Source of the DNA: Pseudomonadota bacterium
GTDB taxonomy: Bacteria > Desulfobacterota > Desulfovibrionia > Desulfovibrionales > Desulfovibrionaceae
Assembly (NCBI GenBank): GCA_023433925.1
Contig: JAEYTO010000004.1
Span: 1 to 48,349 of the forward strand
Reading direction: 5' to 3'
DNA: 48,349 nt
Made by a program: the position numbers and the translations under genes. The number at the start of each line of letters is the position of its first letter. Positions within the stretch are counted from its first letter, which is position 1. Of the stretch, positions 22,842-32,821 are shown piece by piece. The notes under the pieces were generated by a model, which was not told the DNA's origin, did not search any database, and saw only the letters and a list, made by a program, of their open reading frames with translations.

Positions 22842-24068
22842 TCAGGATGAGCGGAAGCGCTCCGCCTCATCTTTTTCCTCGGGCGCCATGGCCCGCGTCA
22901 GCTCCAGGAGCACGGCCAGGCCCCGACGCGTGCGCATGTCGCGCGCGGCGCGCAGAACGTCGCGCAGGCCCATGGATTCGGCCCTGGCCATGTCCATGCG
23001 CGAGGGCGCCGAGGCCGCGTGCTCGATGAAGCACTGGGCCTCGGGGCAGCAGAGCTTGTCCGCGGCCCGGATGAGCAAGGACAGCGCGTCGCCGAGCTTC
23101 GCCAGATCCTCGGGGCCGTGGCGCTCGGCCACGCGCTCCAGGGCGGCCACGAGGCCGTTGGCCAGGCCGAGCACGCCCTTGCGCTCCAACTCGTCGAACC
23201 AGGCGATGACGCGCGGCGCCGTGACCTTGAACAGCGGCTCGGCCGTGCGCGCGAAATCGACGACATTCTCCAACTGGTCCAGGGCGGAGATCAGGTTGCG
23301 CACGTTCTGCACGGCCTTGGTGGTCAGGTGCGCCAGATCCTCGGCCTTGAACGCGCCGTTGACGTCGGACAGGCCTTTCAGGATTGCCGCGAGCACCTCG
23401 TTGGCGCGCTGGCCGGATTCGACCCCTGCCGCCCGAGGCTCGGGCTTCTCGGCCATGGCGGAAAGGCTGGCCTCCATGCGGTCGAGCTTGTCCAGGCGGG
23501 TCATGAACTCGGCGTCCCGCGCCGCCGAGGCGGTCTCGAAGCGGCCGGCCAGGGCCGACAGCGCGGAGTCGATATGCTCCAGGCGCGCCGTGAGTTCGCC
23601 CCCACCCGACGGAGGCCGCGCCTCGGATTTTTCGGCGCGCTCGGACAGCTCTTTCAGGCTGCCCTCGATGCGTTCCATGCGCGCCATGGCCTCCTGCGAG
23701 TGCGGCTCGACGCGCTCGGTCAGCGCCGAGAGCATGGATTCCACGCGCTCCAGTCGGGCCAGGACCTCCTGGGCCGGGGAGCCCGCCTTGTGCGCCTCGC
23801 CCTGGGAGGCCAGGGCGGCTTCGATCCGCTCCAGGCGGGCCGGAATGTCCGTCTCGCGCGCGCCGCCGGCCGTGGTCGGCGCATCGGACAAGGCCCTGAT
23901 CGGCTCCTGGACCTCGTCGGCCATGGCGTTGTCCTTGGGTGCGGACCGCTCGGCGGCCGTGGTTTCGCCACGCGCGCCGGCGGGCTTGCCGGCCTTGTCA
24001 CCGGCCACCGCGCCAGCCATGGAGCCGCCCGCGCCGGGCCTGGCCTTGCCGCCCTTCTTCTTGCTCAT
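22842..24068 (-). CDS. Coiled-coil repeat protein with DUF1641-like C-terminal region
   Basis: 408 residues from ATG 24068, five bases after AAGGAGG. Lys/Gly/Ala-rich N-terminus, then about five repeats of the form ARLERIExxLxALxxR (ARLERIEAALASQ, ARLERVESMLSAL, ARMERIEGSLKEL, ARLEHIDSALSAL, TRLDKLDRMEASLSAM) spanning roughly residues 80-215. The C-terminal third (AHLTTKAVQNVRNLISALDQLENVV ... PRVIAWFDELERKGVLGLANGL) resembles DUF1641 helical proteins. No signal or membrane segment. Scaffold or tether role inferred; assignment of the C-terminal family is tentative. Confidence 0.75.
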   Translation of the reverse strand: MSKKKGGKARPGAGGSMAGAVAGDKAGKPAGARGETTAAERSAPKDNAMADEVQEPIRALSDAPTTAGGARETDIPARLERIEAALASQGEAHKAGSPAQEVLARLERVESMLSALTERVEPHSQEAMARMERIEGSLKELSERAEKSEARPPSGGGELTARLEHIDSALSALAGRFETASAARDAEFMTRLDKLDRMEASLSAMAEKPEPRAAGVESGQRANEVLAAILKGLSDVNGAFKAEDLAHLTTKAVQNVRNLISALDQLENVVDFARTAEPLFKVTAPRVIAWFDELERKGVLGLANGLVAALERVAERHGPEDLAKLGDALSLLIRAADKLCCPEAQCFIEHAASAPSRMDMARAESMGLRDVLRAARDMRTRRGLAVLLELTRAMAPEEKDEAERFRSS

Positions 24069-24312
24069 CACCGCCTCCTTATGCCGCCGACCCCGGCCCC
24101 AAAATGAGTATCCGTCGCATCCGCACCTCCTGCCGATTCATGACCTGCCTCCAGGCAGGCCGCATTCTTCGGGGTATACCCCGCAATGCCGCCAGTGGAT
24201 CATGATTTTTTGCAGCGGGTGTGACGCGGGGCGCATGGAAGCGAAGGAGCGCCGGAAAAGGACAAGGCCCATCCGGCGCGCACAGGCCTCGCCGCCCGGC
24301 GTCATGGCGGGG

Positions 24313-24732
24313 CTACCTGAACTTTTGGCGGTACTCGCGATCAAGCTCCCGCAGGGCGCGCTCGCTGCGCAATTGCTCCTGTTTCCTGGCGCGCTGGTAG
24401 GCCCCATGGGGATCGTCCCGCTCGCCGGGCCAGCGCTCGGGAAAACGCAGCTCGATGCGCTCCAGGTTGAACTCGCTGCGCGCCTGTTCCTTGGCGACCT
24501 CGTGCTCGTACCAGCTCTCGACCACTTGGGCATCGACCGGCAGGCGGGGCTCGGGCGGCTCGTCGGCCGGAAGCCGGCTGTAGCCGACAATGGGGCCAAG
24601 GGCGTGGGCCGTGGCCACGAAGCTCGGCCAACCAGGGAACAGGCCGGCGTTCCAGGACTGCCCGGAGCCGAGCAGCAGGCCTGCGGCGATGACGAGCGGG
24701 CAAACCGACAATAGCGTGCGCAAGTGCGGCAT
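24313..24732 (-). CDS. Exported hypothetical protein, 139 aa
   Basis: Starts at ATG 24732 with GGGAGGGAG upstream. The N-terminus (LRTLLSVCPLVIAAGLLLGS) is a signal peptide or anchor. The mature region is proline-rich (YSRLPADEPPEPRLPVDAQV) and then strongly charged and helical (QRARKQEQLRSERALRELDREY). Family not recognised. The open frame continues to 24882, but that extension has no ribosome site. Same strand as the coiled-coil gene at 22842 but 240 bases away. Confidence 0.65.
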   Translation of the reverse strand: MPHLRTLLSVCPLVIAAGLLLGSGQSWNAGLFPGWPSFVATAHALGPIVGYSRLPADEPPEPRLPVDAQVVESWYEHEVAKEQARSEFNLERIELRFPERWPGERDDPHGAYQRARKQEQLRSERALRELDREYRQKFR

Positions 24733-24840
24733 GATCTCCCTCCCTCTGGAATCCAATCTCACATTATGCCGATGCGAGATGCTCAGGCTATTAGGAATGG
24801 GAAACCGCAGCGCGATTTTAAAGTAGAATTCGGCGGGAGA

Positions 24841-24879
24841 AAAATAAAGCGGTCCTCCGGATGTCATCTGGAGGACCGC
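24841..24879 (-). terminator. Rho-independent terminator after the PIN toxin gene
   Basis: GCGGTCCTCC at 24849-24858 pairs perfectly with GGAGGACCGC at 24870-24879. On the minus strand it is followed by TTTATTTTT (24841-24848), so it should end transcription arriving from the toxin gene at 24984. Confidence 0.8.
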
Positions 24880-24945
24880 CATAAGAAAAGGCTTTGCTGT
24901 GCAAGTACGGGCCTACTTCACCAGCGGCAGCTAACGAACTGCTTT

Positions 24946-24985
24946 TTGCGAATCGACTGAGAAAGGACGCTCGTGCCTTGCGCTC
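24946..24985 (+). repeat. Degenerate copy of the two-hairpin repeat
   Basis: TTGCGAATCGACTGAG resembles the conserved flank of copies 2 and 4. A weak stem (CTGAG..AAGG / CCTT..CTCAG) remains. It touches the stop codon of the minus-strand toxin gene. Confidence 0.35.
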
Positions 24986-25382
24986 AGGGCTGGAGGACGA
25001 AATCCGGATAGGCCTTCTGGAGCTTGCGGTCGAAGCTGAGCAGGGCTGAGGCGCCAGCGGCGCGGGTCAGGGCAACGATAAGATGGTCCGCGAAATCCCC
25101 GCCCCTGGCATAGCTCGCCAAGGCTTCGCGCAGCGCGTCTGTCTGTTCAATCCGGAATGCCTGCGATTGGAGGAGCTTGTCCGCGAACGAGGTGAAATCG
25201 CTTCTTGATGCGGCGTACTGCTTTTCAAGAACCCAGCAGAGCTCCAGAAAGACCACGGGCAGGAGGATAATTCGTTCTCCGGCGGCTATGGCCACGCGGA
25301 TTCGCTCGGACACGGCCTCTGTCTGCGCCGGGTCGTCGGCCACGGCCAGGCGCACGAGGCAGTTCGTGTCAAAGGATATCAT
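24984..25382 (-). CDS. PIN-domain ribonuclease toxin (VapC-like)
   Basis: 132 residues, standard PIN length. Conserved acidic residues D5 (FDTNCLVR), E47 (VFLELCWVL), D96/D99 (GGDFADHLIV) and D118 (LLSFDRKL) form the magnesium site. VapC-type toxins cut specific RNAs such as initiator tRNA and are held by the cognate antitoxin. Its ATG overlaps the antitoxin stop by 4 bases (ATGA), which is typical translational coupling. A terminator follows at 24841-24879. Confidence 0.92.
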   Translation of the reverse strand: MISFDTNCLVRLAVADDPAQTEAVSERIRVAIAAGERIILLPVVFLELCWVLEKQYAASRSDFTSFADKLLQSQAFRIEQTDALREALASYARGGDFADHLIVALTRAAGASALLSFDRKLQKAYPDFVLQP

Positions 25383-25684
25383 GACTGCCGCGACCGTTCG
25401 TAGCGCTCCACAATCGCCTCTCCAATGGCTTCATCCATTTCCTCGATGCTCACGGGCCTGTCCTTGGCCAGATGCTTGAGCATGCCGTGCAGCTCGTCGA
25501 GCTGGCGCAGGGCCGTGGTGAGCACGACCCGGCCCTGCTCGTCCTCGGTGAACACGACCATATCCGAGGGCTTGAGCCCAAGCCGCTCGCGGACCTCCTT
25601 GGGCAAGGTCACCTGGCCCTTGGAGGAGAGGGTGCTCTTGCCGAGGAGTTGGGCCGGAGCAATTGCCTTTGCAGCTTCAGACAT
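25379..25684 (-). CDS. AbrB/SpoVT-type antitoxin of the PIN toxin
   Basis: 101 residues from ATG 25684, with GGAG 9-12 bases and AAGG 5 bases upstream; the longer frame to 25786 has no such signal. The swapped-hairpin DNA-binding domain is clear: STLSSKGQVTLPKEVRERLGLKPSDMVVF. The C-terminal half (ALRQLDELHGMLKHLAKDRPVSIEEMDEAIGEAI) should wrap the toxin. Upstream lies an inverted repeat TTTACAC / GTGTAAA (25707-25736), a likely site of autoregulation. Confidence 0.92.
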   Translation of the reverse strand: MSEAAKAIAPAQLLGKSTLSSKGQVTLPKEVRERLGLKPSDMVVFTEDEQGRVVLTTALRQLDELHGMLKHLAKDRPVSIEEMDEAIGEAIVERYERSRQS

Positions 25685-25706
25685 TGCCTTACTCCATTTT
25701 GATTCC

Positions 25707-25736
25707 TTTACACAAACAAAAATACCATGGTGTAAA
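25707..25736 (-). promoter_or_regulatory. Putative promoter-operator of the PIN/AbrB pair
   Basis: TTTACAC and GTGTAAA are inverted repeats 16 bases apart. On the minus strand TTTACA (5 of 6 to a -35) and TGTAAA (4 of 6 to a -10) lie 18 bases apart inside the same segment, so the repeat would cover the promoter. Confidence 0.5.
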
Positions 25737-25765
25737 CTTGAAGTAAAGTTCACCTTGCAACGCAA

Positions 25766-25799
25766 AGGCGGCTTCCGGTTGATCAACCGGAAGCCGCCT
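25766..25799. terminator. Perfect 34-base palindrome between acs and the antitoxin promoter
   Basis: The stretch is identical to its own reverse complement across 34 bases, centred on GATC at 25781-25784, arms AGGCGGCTTCCGGTT. It lies 48 bases after the Acs stop and just upstream of the antitoxin operator. A short TTTG follows on the minus strand, so terminator function is plausible; a protein-binding site is the alternative. Confidence 0.6.
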
Positions 25800-25846
25800 G
25801 AAATGCGTGAAGCTGGCTGAAACGCCCGTTCGCGGGCGGAGCCTTG

Positions 25847-27841
<1,995 letters not shown>

Positions 27842-28131
27842 GGTCGGACCTCGTTTGGGCTTGAATGGGTCGCATGGGAAACGGGGCGCGGCTCGCGTGG
27901 CTCGGGCCGCGGGTCACTTGTCGCTGGCGTAAAAAGCCGCTTGCGCGTAACCCCCCGGAATGCCTCTCACGTCTACCAGCTTAGGGGAATCCGTTCCGTT
28001 TGCACATACTTTTTGGTAAACGGCAGGAAACCGGCATGTGAACGGCGAACGCGCGCACCCGTCCGGTAGAGGCCGCGAGCGGCCTCGCGGCGGGCCGGAT
28101 CGGCAGCCACAGCCAAGGAGACAGACCGCCC

Positions 28132-30813
28132 ATGAGCGTCACGAACCTCGACGCCCTCTTCCGGCCCACGTCCGTGGCCGTGGTCGGCGCGTCCAACAAG
28201 CCCCGCTCGCCCGGCTCCATCGTCATGCGCAACCTGCTCGCGGGCCGCTTCCTGGGGCCGGTCATGCCGGTCACGGCCACGGACGAGGCCGTCTCGGGCG
28301 TGCTGACCTACAAGGACGTGGACACCCTGCCGCTCACGCCCGATCTGGCCGTGCTGTGCAACCCGCCCGCGGACACGCCCGAGTACCTCCGCAAGCTCGG
28401 CAGGCGCGGCACACGCGCGGCCATCATCATCGGGCCGGGCTTCGCCGCCCTGGAGGCCGAGGAACGCGGCCGGCTGGAGCACGAGACGCGCGAGGCGGCC
28501 CAGCGCCACGGCATGCGCATCCTCGGCCCGAACTGCATGGGCCTCATCTCGCCCAGCGCGGGCCTCAACGCAAGCCTGGCCCACACGGACGCGGCCCATG
28601 GCCGCATCGCCTTCGTGACCCAGTCCGACTCCCTGTTCACCACGGTCCTGGACTGGGCCAAGGGCAGCGGCATCGGCTTCTCGCACTTCATCTCCCTGGG
28701 CGACCAGCTCGACGTGAACTTCGCCTCGGTGCTCGACTACCTGGGCGGCGACCCCAACACGCGCTCGATCCTGCTCTACGTCGAGTCCATCTGCGACGCG
28801 CGCACCTTCATGTCCGCGGCCCGCGCCAGCGCGCGCAACAAGCCCATCCTGGTCATCAAGCCCGGCGGAAACCTGCCCGAGTACCGGCCCGAGCAGGCCT
28901 GCGCGCTCCGGCAGGAGGACGCCGACGCGGTCTACGACGTGGCCTTCCGCCGTGCGGGCATCGTGCGCGCGGGCAGCGTCGATGCCCTGTTCGACGGCGC
29001 GCGCACCCTGGCCCGCACGCAGGCGCTCTTCGCCGACGGCCTGGCCATCCTGGCCAACGGCCGCAGCGTGGGGCTGCTGGCGGCCGACGCCTGCCTGGCC
29101 GGCGGCGGCGTGCTCGCCGAGCTCTCCGAAGCCACGCGCAAGGCCCTGGCAGGCATCAGGAGCGTGCACCGCTCCGGCCAGAACCCGGTGGTGCTCCACT
29201 TCGACGCCGACGCCGCGGCCTACGAGGGGGCCATCAAAATCCTGCTCCAGGACCCGTCCGTGGCCGCCGTGCTCGCGCTGCACGTGCCCTTCGCCGAGGT
29301 GCCCTCGGAGAAGATCGCCGAGGCCGTGTCCCAGGCCGTGGGCCAGACCAGGCGCGTCGTGCTCACGAGCTGGCTGGGCACGGACAGCGACCGCGCCTCG
29401 CGCCAGATATTCCGCCAGGCAGGGGTGCCGACCTTCGACACGCCCGACAAGGCGATCTCGGCCTACCTGCACATGATCAACTACCGCCGCAACCAGCACC
29501 TGCTCCTGGAGACGCCCGACTCCCTGCCCGCGGACTTCTTCCCGGACACGGACAAGGCGCGGGCCATCGTGGCCCAGGCCCTGGCCGAGAAGCGCTACAA
29601 GCTCTCCGAGACCGAGGCGCGCGGGGTGCTCGCGGCCTACGGCGTGCCCGTGGTCGAGACGCGCAGCGTGGTCTCGGCGCGCGAGGCCGTGCAGGCCGCC
29701 GAGGAGCTCGGCTACCCCGTGGCGCTCAAGGTCCGCTCGCCGCAGATCCAGCAGCCCTTCGACGTGGGCGGCGTGACCCTGGACATCGAGACGCCGGAGC
29801 AGCTCTGGGACGCGGCCCCGAGCCTGATCGCCCGCGTGCACCGGCACATGCCCGAGGCCTACATCGACGGCTTCGTCGTGCAGCAGATGGGCCGCCGGCC
29901 CGGCGCGCACGAGCTGTTCGTGGGCATGTTCACGGACCCCATATTCGGCCCGGTGCTGCGCTTCGGCCAGGGCGGCATGGCCTCCAAGGTCATCCGCGAC
30001 ACGGCCGTGGCCCTGCCGCCGCTCAACATGAGCCTGGCCCGCGAGCTGATCAACCGCACGCGCATCGCCCGGCTCCTGTCCGGCTCGGGCCCGCTCCACG
30101 CCGCGGACCTCGACGACATCTGCCTGACGCTTATCCAGGTCACACAGCTCATCATCGACGTGCCCCAGATCACGGAGCTTGAGATCAACCCGCTGTTCGC
30201 CGACGACAAGGGCGTGCTGGCCCTGGGCGCGCAGGTCAAGATCGCGGCGGTGAGCGTGTCCGGCCCGGATCGCCTGGCCATCCGACCCTACCCCAAGGAG
30301 CTGGAGGAGGCCGCCGCGCTCAAGGACGGCTCCAAGGTGCTCCTGCGGCCCATCCGGCCCGAGGACGCGCCCGCGCACTTCGACTTCGTCAAGAGCCTGA
30401 CCGCCGAGGACCTGCGGCTCAGGTTCTTCGGCGCGCCGCGCGAGTTCGAGTTCTCGGACATGGCCAGCTTCACGCAGATCGACTACGACCGCGAGATGGC
30501 CTTCATCGCCACGCGGCAGTTGAGCAGCGGCGATTCCGAGACCCTGGGAGTCGTGCGCACCTCCACCCGCCCCGACAACTCCTCGGCCGAGTACGCCATC
30601 ATCGTGCGCGGGGACATGAAGGGCAAGGGCCTGGGCCGGCTGCTGCTGGAAAAGATGATCCGCTACGTGAAGAGCCGGGGGACGAAAGTGCTGGAGGCCC
30701 AGACCCTGCCCGAGAACAAGGCCATGATCGGCCTGTCGCAGAGGCTGGGCTTCAGCGTGAGGACGGATTACGACGATGATGTCGTGGAGATGAAGTTGGC
30801 GTTGAATGAGTGA
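28132..30813 (+). CDS. Pat-like protein acetyltransferase (ADP-forming acyl-CoA synthetase-like + GNAT)
   Basis: 893 residues. Domains: CoA-binding/ligase region (1 to ~470, starting SVAVVGASNKPRSPG), ATP-grasp (~490-700, GYPVALKVRSPQIQQPFDVGG) and C-terminal GNAT (~725-890, VLLRPIRPEDAPAHFDFVKS, then DMKGKGLGRLLLEKMIRY). The phospho-histidine motif SSHTGAIAGSD found in the enzyme at 5569 is replaced by EYRPEQACALRQEDADAVYD, so the synthetase part is probably non-catalytic, as in known Pat/YfiQ enzymes. It likely acetylates lysines, Acs being the expected target since acs is divergently encoded. ATG at 28132 with AAGGAGA. Confidence 0.92.
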   Translation: MSVTNLDALFRPTSVAVVGASNKPRSPGSIVMRNLLAGRFLGPVMPVTATDEAVSGVLTYKDVDTLPLTPDLAVLCNPPADTPEYLRKLGRRGTRAAIIIGPGFAALEAEERGRLEHETREAAQRHGMRILGPNCMGLISPSAGLNASLAHTDAAHGRIAFVTQSDSLFTTVLDWAKGSGIGFSHFISLGDQLDVNFASVLDYLGGDPNTRSILLYVESICDARTFMSAARASARNKPILVIKPGGNLPEYRPEQACALRQEDADAVYDVAFRRAGIVRAGSVDALFDGARTLARTQALFADGLAILANGRSVGLLAADACLAGGGVLAELSEATRKALAGIRSVHRSGQNPVVLHFDADAAAYEGAIKILLQDPSVAAVLALHVPFAEVPSEKIAEAVSQAVGQTRRVVLTSWLGTDSDRASRQIFRQAGVPTFDTPDKAISAYLHMINYRRNQHLLLETPDSLPADFFPDTDKARAIVAQALAEKRYKLSETEARGVLAAYGVPVVETRSVVSAREAVQAAEELGYPVALKVRSPQIQQPFDVGGVTLDIETPEQLWDAAPSLIARVHRHMPEAYIDGFVVQQMGRRPGAHELFVGMFTDPIFGPVLRFGQGGMASKVIRDTAVALPPLNMSLARELINRTRIARLLSGSGPLHAADLDDICLTLIQVTQLIIDVPQITELEINPLFADDKGVLALGAQVKIAAVSVSGPDRLAIRPYPKELEEAAALKDGSKVLLRPIRPEDAPAHFDFVKSLTAEDLRLRFFGAPREFEFSDMASFTQIDYDREMAFIATRQLSSGDSETLGVVRTSTRPDNSSAEYAIIVRGDMKGKGLGRLLLEKMIRYVKSRGTKVLEAQTLPENKAMIGLSQRLGFSVRTDYDDDVVEMKLALNE

Positions 30814-30891
30814 GGAATGAGTCCACCTTCGCCGCGAAGAGGATCGATCCGCGCGGTTGGTGATGCGCCGAGCCTTGATGCCATCCGGCCG

Positions 30892-31332
30892 CTATGCGCC
30901 CTCCGCCTTGGCCCGAGGACCGTCGCCGGAACGCCGTGCGGCACGGCCGGCGGCGCGCAACGCGCTCTCCACGATAAAGGCGGAGCGGCTCATGCCGCGC
31001 GCCTTGGCCGCGCGGTCGATGGTGTTGCGGGCGTACACGGGCATGGTGATGTTCACGGGCACGGCCTTCTTTTCGAGGAAAGACATGTCCACGTCCACCA
31101 ACAATACCGCCCCGCCCTTGGCGTCCTCGGAATTCAGAACGTCTTCCAGCGCGGACGGGATCGGCGGGGCCATCTCTTCGCCTTCCATGTAGAGTTCGAT
31201 GGCCTCCTGCACGTTGGCCTCCAGCTCCTCCATGGTGTCGCCGGCGGTGCAGCAGACGGGGAAATCTGGAACGATGGCGCTGAAGCCGGGCGTGCCAGGA
31301 TCTGAATGTACGATGATGGGGTATCTCAACAT
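30892..31332 (-). CDS. hicB: HicB-family antitoxin
   Basis: 146 residues. The N-terminal partial RNase-H-like fold (MLRYPIIVHSDPGTPGFSAIVPDFPVCCTAGDTMEEL) and a C-terminal ribbon-helix-helix (VNITMPVYARNTIDRAAKARGMSRSAFIVESAL) for DNA binding are both clear. Neutralises the HicA toxin encoded 24 bases upstream and represses the pair. ATG at 31332 with GAGGTGAT. The C-terminus has a short basic tail. Here HicB is the second gene of the operon, as is usual. Confidence 0.93.
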   Translation of the reverse strand: MLRYPIIVHSDPGTPGFSAIVPDFPVCCTAGDTMEELEANVQEAIELYMEGEEMAPPIPSALEDVLNSEDAKGGAVLLVDVDMSFLEKKAVPVNITMPVYARNTIDRAAKARGMSRSAFIVESALRAAGRAARRSGDGPRAKAEGA

Positions 31333-31356
31333 ATCACCTCGCTCTGCCGGCGGGGC

Positions 31357-31551
31357 TTAGACGCTCGGCTGGAGTTTCACCTTGGATTGCCTCTCGATAG
31401 CGTGCAGGGTTCCCGGCTTGATGTCTTTTTTCGGGTCTGGCACGATGGCCGTCCGTCCATCCGGGTGCCGCATCTTCTGATGGCTGCCGCGCTTGCTGAC
31501 CTTCTGGAAGCCGGCTTCCTCCAATATGCGAATGACTTCCCTGCTCGTCAT
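31357..31551 (-). CDS. hicA: HicA-family mRNA interferase toxin
   Basis: 64 residues. Double-stranded RNA-binding-like fold with the catalytic histidine H24 in KRGSHQKMRHPDG, and the ending VPDPKKDIKPGTLHAIERQSK. Cleaves mRNA when free of HicB. There is no Shine-Dalgarno before ATG 31551; instead a -10-like element ends only 5 bases away, so the transcript may be leaderless. HicB follows after 24 bases. Confidence 0.93.
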   Translation of the reverse strand: MTSREVIRILEEAGFQKVSKRGSHQKMRHPDGRTAIVPDPKKDIKPGTLHAIERQSKVKLQPSV

Positions 31552-31556
31552 GGTTT

Positions 31557-31585
31557 TTAATGCGCACCATGCGCATGAAAGTCAA
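31557..31585 (-). promoter_or_regulatory. hicAB promoter with ATGCGCA repeats
   Basis: On the minus strand TTGACT (31580-31585), spacer 17, CATTAA (31557-31562). The spacer contains overlapping TGCGCA repeats that could be the HicB operator. Transcription would start at or next to the toxin ATG. Confidence 0.5.
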
Positions 31586-31715
31586 TTCAAAATCAAGCCT
31601 GCCTCGCCGTAGGCCCCCGCGCAGCCCCTGTAGTCCTCCGCCCGATTGCCCCCTGTCGCGCCACGCTGCTACAGGCAGTGTGGAACCGTGCAACCCGCGA
31701 CGAGGAGGAACCGGA

Positions 31716-31994
31716 ATGGCGATGCAAGCCCGAGCCCACGGCCAGGCGTCCGGCATGAGCGTCGAGGAGATGGCGCTGTCGCGCCTGAACGACAAGGACG
31801 ACAATTACGCCCTGGCCTTCATGCTGACCCTCAAGGCCGCCGAGTCCGGCAGCCTGGCCTACTCGCACATCGAGAACTTCATGCTCTCGGCCCTGAACGC
31901 CCTGGATGCGGTGGACGCCGAGCGCGCCGAACCCGAGCCCGAGGACGTGATCGCCTCGGCCAAGCCCAAACGGCAGCCGAGGGGCAGGGCCTAG
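31716..31994 (+). CDS. Hypothetical protein, 92 aa
   Basis: Start ATG 31716 with GAGGAGGA upstream, preferred over an open frame from 31560 that would overlap the hicAB promoter. Ala/Met/Glu-rich helical protein (MSVEEMALSRLNDKDDNYALAFMLTLKAAESG), with a basic C-terminal tail KPKRQPRGRA. No signal peptide. Family not recognised. It is divergent from hicAB. Confidence 0.65.
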   Translation: MAMQARAHGQASGMSVEEMALSRLNDKDDNYALAFMLTLKAAESGSLAYSHIENFMLSALNALDAVDAERAEPEPEDVIASAKPKRQPRGRA

Positions 31995-32154
31995 GCGCTC
32001 GGCCAGGAGAATTCGTCATGGACGCGGCGGGGTATCCGCCAAGACGAAAGCCCTGGTCCAAGGTGATATGCCCCATCAGGTGGACAAAGTAGGAATGCCT
32101 TGGGCTGAACTTTGAAAACCTGGTGGGACTTTCGTTTATGCCAGTACTTGATGC

Positions 32155-32430
32155 TCAGACAGGTCTGCGGCGTGTGTGAAGCACGCGTAGAATCCGGACT
32201 TCCTGGTTCTCTACCCGGTAGGGTAGGATAAACGGGAGGCCTGTAAGTACGAGCTCCCGCGTTCCTGGGAGGCGTCCAGGCCGTCCCATGGCTGGAGCAT
32301 CCTTAAGGGCCAAGGTCTTACTGCGTATGGCCCTAAGGACTTCTTTGGCCATCTCGGGGTCGTCCTTGGCTATATGAGTGGCGATTTCGTCCATGTCCTG
32401 CAGGGCGCGCCGCAGCCATCTAATCCTCAC
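32155..32430 (-). CDS. RelE/ParE-superfamily toxin
   Basis: 91 residues: MRIRWLRRALQDMDEIATHIAKDDPEMA, then MGRPGRLPGTRELVLTGLPFILPYRV and the ending VRILRVLHTRRRPV are characteristic of ParE/RelE toxins. ParE members poison gyrase, RelE members cut mRNA; the sequence (Arg-rich C-terminus, GRPGR loop) leans to ParE. The 5' end overlaps the antitoxin gene by 11 bases. Confidence 0.92.
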   Translation of the reverse strand: MRIRWLRRALQDMDEIATHIAKDDPEMAKEVLRAIRSKTLALKDAPAMGRPGRLPGTRELVLTGLPFILPYRVENQEVRILRVLHTRRRPV

Positions 32431-32674
32431 TGCTTACGCCCCATTTGCCAAAGAAGGCGTCCACTTCCTCTTCAGTGGCGTAGTCGCCGGCTTTGTCCCC
32501 TTCCAAGCCTTCTCGGATGGCTGCGACCTGCCATTCTTGATCCTCTACATAAGCCCGTAGGGCCTCTTCCACCAAAAAAGAGCGTGAGCGCGCCGTGGCC
32601 TCGGCCAGCGCGTCAAGCCGCACGCTAATATCTTGTGCCACACGTCCGCTAACCGTGATTCTCTCCTGAGCCAT
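32420..32674 (-). CDS. Ribbon-helix-helix antitoxin of the ParE-like toxin
   Basis: 84 residues from ATG 32674, with AGGAGG about 6 bases upstream. Starts with a ribbon-helix-helix domain (ERITVSGRVAQDISVRLDALAEATARSRSFLVEEAL), the rest being acidic and likely toxin-binding (EEEVDAFFGKWGVSSED). The region upstream contains 9-base direct repeats with TTTGTAYAC, a probable autoregulatory operator. Confidence 0.9.
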   Translation of the reverse strand: MAQERITVSGRVAQDISVRLDALAEATARSRSFLVEEALRAYVEDQEWQVAAIREGLEGDKAGDYATEEEVDAFFGKWGVSSED

Positions 32675-32689
32675 GATCGCCTCCTGCAT

Positions 32690-32720
32690 GCATATAAAGT
32701 ATACAAAGTGTACAAATCAG
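32690..32720 (-). promoter_or_regulatory. Promoter-operator of the ParE/RHH pair
   Basis: On the minus strand TTTGTACAC-TTTGTATAC-TTTATATGC occur in tandem; the middle repeat holds a TATACT -10 candidate. Short direct repeats of this kind suit ribbon-helix-helix repressors. Confidence 0.5.
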
Positions 32721-32756
32721 GCAAGGGGTGCGGAGATATGGTGGCCTGGGCAAGAA

Positions 32757-32789
32757 AAAGGCAGGCAGCGGTCACCGCTGCCTGCCTTT
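32757..32789 (-). terminator. Rho-independent terminator of the aldehyde oxidoreductase operon
   Basis: GGCAGGCAGCGGT and ACCGCTGCCTGCC form a 13-bp perfect stem with a one-base centre at 32773, flanked by A-run and T-run. On the minus strand CTTTTTCTTG follows the stem. It lies 33 bases after the stop at 32822. Confidence 0.9.
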
Positions 32790-32821
32790 GATTTTAAGTT
32801 CCTGGCCTTTCCGGCCACTTC

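Noticed and set aside
27973..30378. 801-codon minus-strand frame opposite the Pat-like gene
   Set aside because: Antisense shadow; the plus-strand gene has clear domains and a good start.
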